Shown here: in pieces, positions 6,311 to 9,074 of the stretch
Numbering within the stretch: the first letter of the stretch is position 1
How the letters are laid out: every line of letters begins with the position of its first letter
DNA from: an uncultured Ruminococcus sp.
GTDB lineage: Bacteria > Bacillota > Clostridia > Oscillospirales > Acutalibacteraceae
Assembly (NCBI GenBank): GCA_900554995.1
Contig: USJJ01000035.1
Coordinates: forward strand, 1-9,074
Reading direction: 5' to 3'
DNA length: 9,074 nt
Translations under genes and position numbers: made by a program
The notes under the pieces: model-generated
Seen by the model: only the letters and a program-made list of their open reading frames with translations
What the model was told of the DNA's origin: nothing
Database searches by the model: none

Positions 6311-6877
6311 ATGGATAAGACGGAATTGCGGAATTTTTGCCGCAGGAAGATAAAAAACACACCTCCGAAAGACTTCACGGAATGGGGAGAAATGATTTCA
6401 ACCCTAATTATCGGGACAGAAAAATGGAAAACGGCGGAGACGGTCTTTGTCTTTGTTTCTTTGCCCGGTGAGATTGACACACGCCGGCTTCTTAAAACAG
6501 CACTGGAAAGCAAACGCCTTTGCGTGCCGAAAATCACGGGAAACGGCACAATGGAAGCCGTTGAAATTAAAAATTCCGATGATCTTGAAACGGGCAGGTT
6601 CAAGATACCCGAACCGAAAGATTATTGCCCGACTGTACCGAAGGAAGATATTGATCTGATAATTATGCCGTGCTTTGCTGCTGACGGAGGCGGTCACAGA
6701 CTCGGCAAAGGCGGGGGATTTTACGACCGATTTTGCAAAAACCTCAACTGCCCGAAAATGGTGGTCTGCCCTGAAATGCTCCTGCTTAAAAATGGCGAAA
6801 TCCCGACGGAAAAATGGGATGTCGGGGCGGATTATGTAGCAACGGAGAATCAAATTATTGAGGTGAAAACCGAATGA
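6311..6877 (+). CDS. 5-formyltetrahydrofolate cyclo-ligase (MTHFS family)
   Basis: Converts 5-formyl-tetrahydrofolate and ATP to 5,10-methenyl-tetrahydrofolate, returning the stored or inhibitory folate form to one-carbon metabolism in the cytoplasm. At 188 residues it has the usual family length. The family signature HRLGKGGGFYDR, the nucleotide/folate-binding glycine-rich loop, is at residues 129-140. An N-terminal Lys/Arg-rich helix (DKTELRNFCRRKIK), the VFVFVSLPGEIDT segment near 46-57 and the C-terminal DYVATE segment also fit the family. The start is set by AGGAGG at 6298-6303; an in-frame GTG at 6308 is a less well spaced alternative. The TGA stop overlaps the ATG of the GH3 gene by 4 bp, so the two are very likely co-transcribed and translationally coupled, although no direct metabolic link is evident. 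Confidence 0.95.
   Translation: MDKTELRNFCRRKIKNTPPKDFTEWGEMISTLIIGTEKWKTAETVFVFVSLPGEIDTRRLLKTALESKRLCVPKITGNGTMEAVEIKNSDDLETGRFKIPEPKDYCPTVPKEDIDLIIMPCFAADGGGHRLGKGGGFYDRFCKNLNCPKMVVCPEMLLLKNGEIPTEKWDVGADYVATENQIIEVKTE
6860..6865 (+). promoter_or_regulatory. Ribosome binding site of the GH3 gene inside the cyclo-ligase gene
   Basis: GAGGTG is 8 nt before the ATG at 6874 and lies within the last codons of the cyclo-ligase gene. Together with the ATGA overlap it fixes the GH3 start. Confidence 0.65.
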
Positions 6878-9074
6878 ATATTAAAAATAAATTCGGGATA
6901 CTTGTGACAAATATTGCAAATCTCGTTACTAACGGACTGGCACAGGACAAAATTGACAGAACAGGCGCAGAGAAGATCGTTACATCGGGTATGCCCAAAC
7001 TTTTGCGCAGAGCGGCGGCGGACGGTGCTGTTCTGCTCGAAAATGACGGCGTGCTTCCTCTCGGGGAGAACACAAAAATTGCGCTTTTCGGAGTAACGGG
7101 CTATGAGAGCCACTATGTCGGCTACGGCTCGGGCGGAGACGTAAACAATCCGTATGCGATCAGCTTTTCGCAGGGAATTGAGAACTGTGACAAGCTGAGC
7201 CTTGATTCCGAGCTTGCGGATAAATACAAAAATTGGCTTGAGAAGAATCCGATTAACCACGGCTTTTGGGGTCATTGGCCTTTTTACTTTACCGAAATGC
7301 CGCTTGATATTCAATCGGTGAAATCTGCACGTGATTCTGCTGATGTTGCTGTCGTTGTTATCGGAAGATCCTCGGGAGAGGACAGAGACTGCAAGCTGAA
7401 AAAGGGCAGTTGGTTCCTTGCCGATGATGAGGAGGCTATGCTCAGAAATGTTACCGCTGAATTTGATAGAGTAATTTTACTTCTGAATATCGGCGGAATT
7501 ATGGATATGAGCATATTAGAAAAATATAAAGAAAAGTTCGGAGCCGTTATGATCGTTTGGCAGGGCGGAATGGAGAGCGGAAACGCCGCTGCCGATCTTC
7601 TTTGCGGCAATGTAAATCCGAGCGGCAGATTAACCGATACAATTGCGAAACACTACGAGGATTATCCCTCGTCGGCAAACTTCGGCGGAGACAAGTTCAA
7701 CGAGTATAAAGAGGATATCTATGTCGGTTACAGGTACTTTGAAACCTTTGCAAAGGAAAATGTGCTTTATCCGTTCGGCTACGGCATCGGATATACCGAT
7801 TTTGAACTTGAAATGCTCAAAGCGGAGAAAGCCGACGGCGGCTTTGAGTTTAACGTTAAGGTAAAAAATATCGGGAACTCCGACGGCAGAGAGGTCGTGC
7901 AGCTCTATCTCGGAAAGCCGTGCGGAAAGCTCGGAAATCCCGAGATGTGCCTTGTCTCATTCGGAAAGACCAAGACACTTAAAAGCGGAGAGACAGAAAC
8001 AGTCAAGCTCTCGACCGATATGTATCAGCTTTCTTCATATGATGAGCAGGCGAGTGCATATATTATTGAAAAGGGCAGATATGAATTCTTTGTCGGCAAG
8101 AATGTTCGAGACTGCAAATCCGTATACGCATTTGAACAGGAGAACGATGAGGTTTTCTCCCGTTGTATACAGGCGGCGGCACCGATTGAAAAATTTGATG
8201 CAATAAAGGCGGAGGAGAAAGACGGAAAAAGGGTCGTAGGATCAAGAACGGTAAGACCTCGTGAATACAGCCTGAAAGACCGTATTCTTGAAAATCTTCC
8301 GAAAGCCGTCGATCGGACGGGAAATGTCGGAATAAAACTCAGTGACGTTAAAAGCGGAAGATTTACTGTGGAGGAATTCGTAGCACAGCTTGATAACGAT
8401 GAGCTTGAAGCGATATCAAGGGGCGACTATGTTATGAACAGCCCGCTCGGTACGGAGGGAAATGCGGCGGTTTACGGCGGTGTGCTTGAGTCGCTCAGAC
8501 ACAAGGGAGTTGAACCTGTTACAACGACAGACGGTCCCTCGGGAATAAGATTAAAGACGAGCTGTTCGCTTATGCCGATCGGCACACTGTTTGCCTGTTC
8601 GTTTGATACGCAGCTTGTGCAGGAGGTCTATTCCGCCATTGCCAAGGAGATGAAAGACAGAGGATCGGATGTTCTTCTTGCCCCCGGAATGAATATTCAC
8701 CGCAACCCGCTTTGCGGCAGAAATTTTGAATATTACAGCGAGGATCCTTACCTCACGGGCAAGATTGCGGCTGCGGCGGTTATGGGAATACAGTCACAGG
8801 GCGGATCGGCGTGTCCGAAACATTTTGCCTGCAACAATCAGGAGAGGCGCCGTAATATGAATGATTCACGTCTTTCCGAGCGTGCGCTGAGAGAAATATA
8901 TCTCAGGGGCTTTGAAATCTGTATTAAAGAGGCAAAACCGAAAAATATAATGACCTCGTACAATCGGATCAATTCCGTATACGGTCACTATAACTACGAC
9001 CTGTGCACAACGATTCTGCGCGGCGAATGGGGCTATGAGGGAAACGTTATGACCGACTGGTGGATGAAGAGTGA
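6874..9074 (+). CDS. Glycoside hydrolase family 3, circularly permuted domain order, beta-glucosidase-like (3' partial)
   Basis: A retaining exo-glycosidase, probably acting on short beta-glucosides; xylosidase or another GH3 activity cannot be excluded. The frame is open from 6874 to the window end (733 codons visible), so the C-terminus is missing. Domain order is reversed compared with classic GH3 enzymes. The alpha/beta sandwich (GH3 C-terminal domain) comes first, from AAADGAVLLENDGVLPL at about residue 47 to YPFGYGIGYTDF at 299-310. A fibronectin III-like domain follows (about 310-409, VKVKNIGNSDGREVVQLYL). After a linker, the TIM barrel begins near 510, with TDGPSGIR (substrate-binding Asp553), NPLCGRNFEYYSEDPYLTG, CPKHFACNNQE and the nucleophile Asp728 in VMTDWW. 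The acid/base candidate is Glu169 in GRSSGEDRD of the sandwich domain. The N-terminus lacks a signal peptide, implying a cytoplasmic enzyme fed by imported sugars. The same order is known in Ruminococcus albus and Butyrivibrio fibrisolvens beta-glucosidases. Confidence 0.95.
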   Translation, partial: MNIKNKFGILVTNIANLVTNGLAQDKIDRTGAEKIVTSGMPKLLRRAAADGAVLLENDGVLPLGENTKIALFGVTGYESHYVGYGSGGDVNNPYAISFSQGIENCDKLSLDSELADKYKNWLEKNPINHGFWGHWPFYFTEMPLDIQSVKSARDSADVAVVVIGRSSGEDRDCKLKKGSWFLADDEEAMLRNVTAEFDRVILLLNIGGIMDMSILEKYKEKFGAVMIVWQGGMESGNAAADLLCGNVNPSGRLTDTIAKHYEDYPSSANFGGDKFNEYKEDIYVGYRYFETFAKENVLYPFGYGIGYTDFELEMLKAEKADGGFEFNVKVKNIGNSDGREVVQLYLGKPCGKLGNPEMCLVSFGKTKTLKSGETETVKLSTDMYQLSSYDEQASAYIIEKGRYEFFVGKNVRDCKSVYAFEQENDEVFSRCIQAAAPIEKFDAIKAEEKDGKRVVGSRTVRPREYSLKDRILENLPKAVDRTGNVGIKLSDVKSGRFTVEEFVAQLDNDELEAISRGDYVMNSPLGTEGNAAVYGGVLESLRHKGVEPVTTTDGPSGIRLKTSCSLMPIGTLFACSFDTQLVQEVYSAIAKEMKDRGSDVLLAPGMNIHRNPLCGRNFEYYSEDPYLTGKIAAAAVMGIQSQGGSACPKHFACNNQERRRNMNDSRLSERALREIYLRGFEICIKEAKPKNIMTSYNRINSVYGHYNYDLCTTILRGEWGYEGNVMTDWWMKS

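Noticed and set aside
6850..7314. Minus-strand frame (154 codons) opposite the cyclo-ligase/GH3 junction
   Set aside because: Antisense to the GH3 sandwich-domain start, with no recognisable product.
1..9074. Mobile elements, CRISPR arrays, tRNA/rRNA genes or phage genes
   Set aside because: No transposase or integrase coding, regularly spaced repeats, tRNA cloverleaf or rRNA-like sequence was seen on either strand. The genes form ordinary chromosomal operons.

Overview
The window looks like a chromosomal segment of an anaerobic, gut- or rumen-type Clostridia (Bacillota; Oscillospiraceae/Ruminococcaceae-like). This rests on the mix of genes rather than on a marker gene: an [FeFe] hydrogenase with a SpoIIE-type phosphatase, a T-box in front of pheST, strong AGGAGG ribosome sites, and a glycoside hydrolase family 3 enzyme with the reversed domain order known from Ruminococcus albus and Butyrivibrio fibrisolvens. 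All six genes lie on the + strand.

Region 1 (1-2476) holds the 3' part of a SpoIIE/PP2C-type protein phosphatase that carries an extra C-terminal domain. A monomeric, multi-cluster [FeFe] hydrogenase follows 11 bp downstream. The pair appears to be one transcription unit and may couple H2 or redox state to protein dephosphorylation. The 5' end of the phosphatase and anything upstream lie outside the window.

Region 2 (2483-6266) is a self-contained tRNA-charging operon. It has a consensus promoter (TTGACA-N17-TAAGAT), a tRNA-Phe-type T-box leader with a UUC specifier and a UGGU acceptor-binding bulge, a regulatory terminator, then pheS and pheT (the two chains of phenylalanyl-tRNA synthetase), closed by a strong intrinsic terminator. 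The hydrogenase gene ends only 6 bp before this promoter with no terminator of its own, so hydrogenase read-through transcripts should meet the T-box attenuator.

Region 3 (6282-9074) starts with a candidate extended -10 promoter. It encodes 5-formyltetrahydrofolate cyclo-ligase, overlapped by 4 bp (ATGA) by a large GH3 gene, probably a cytoplasmic beta-glucosidase-type enzyme. The GH3 protein is circularly permuted: alpha/beta sandwich first, fibronectin III-like domain next, catalytic TIM barrel last. It runs off the window just after its catalytic nucleophile.

Most of the window is housekeeping or known-family sequence. The least explained parts are the phosphatase-hydrogenase pair and the uncharacterised C-terminal domain of the phosphatase.
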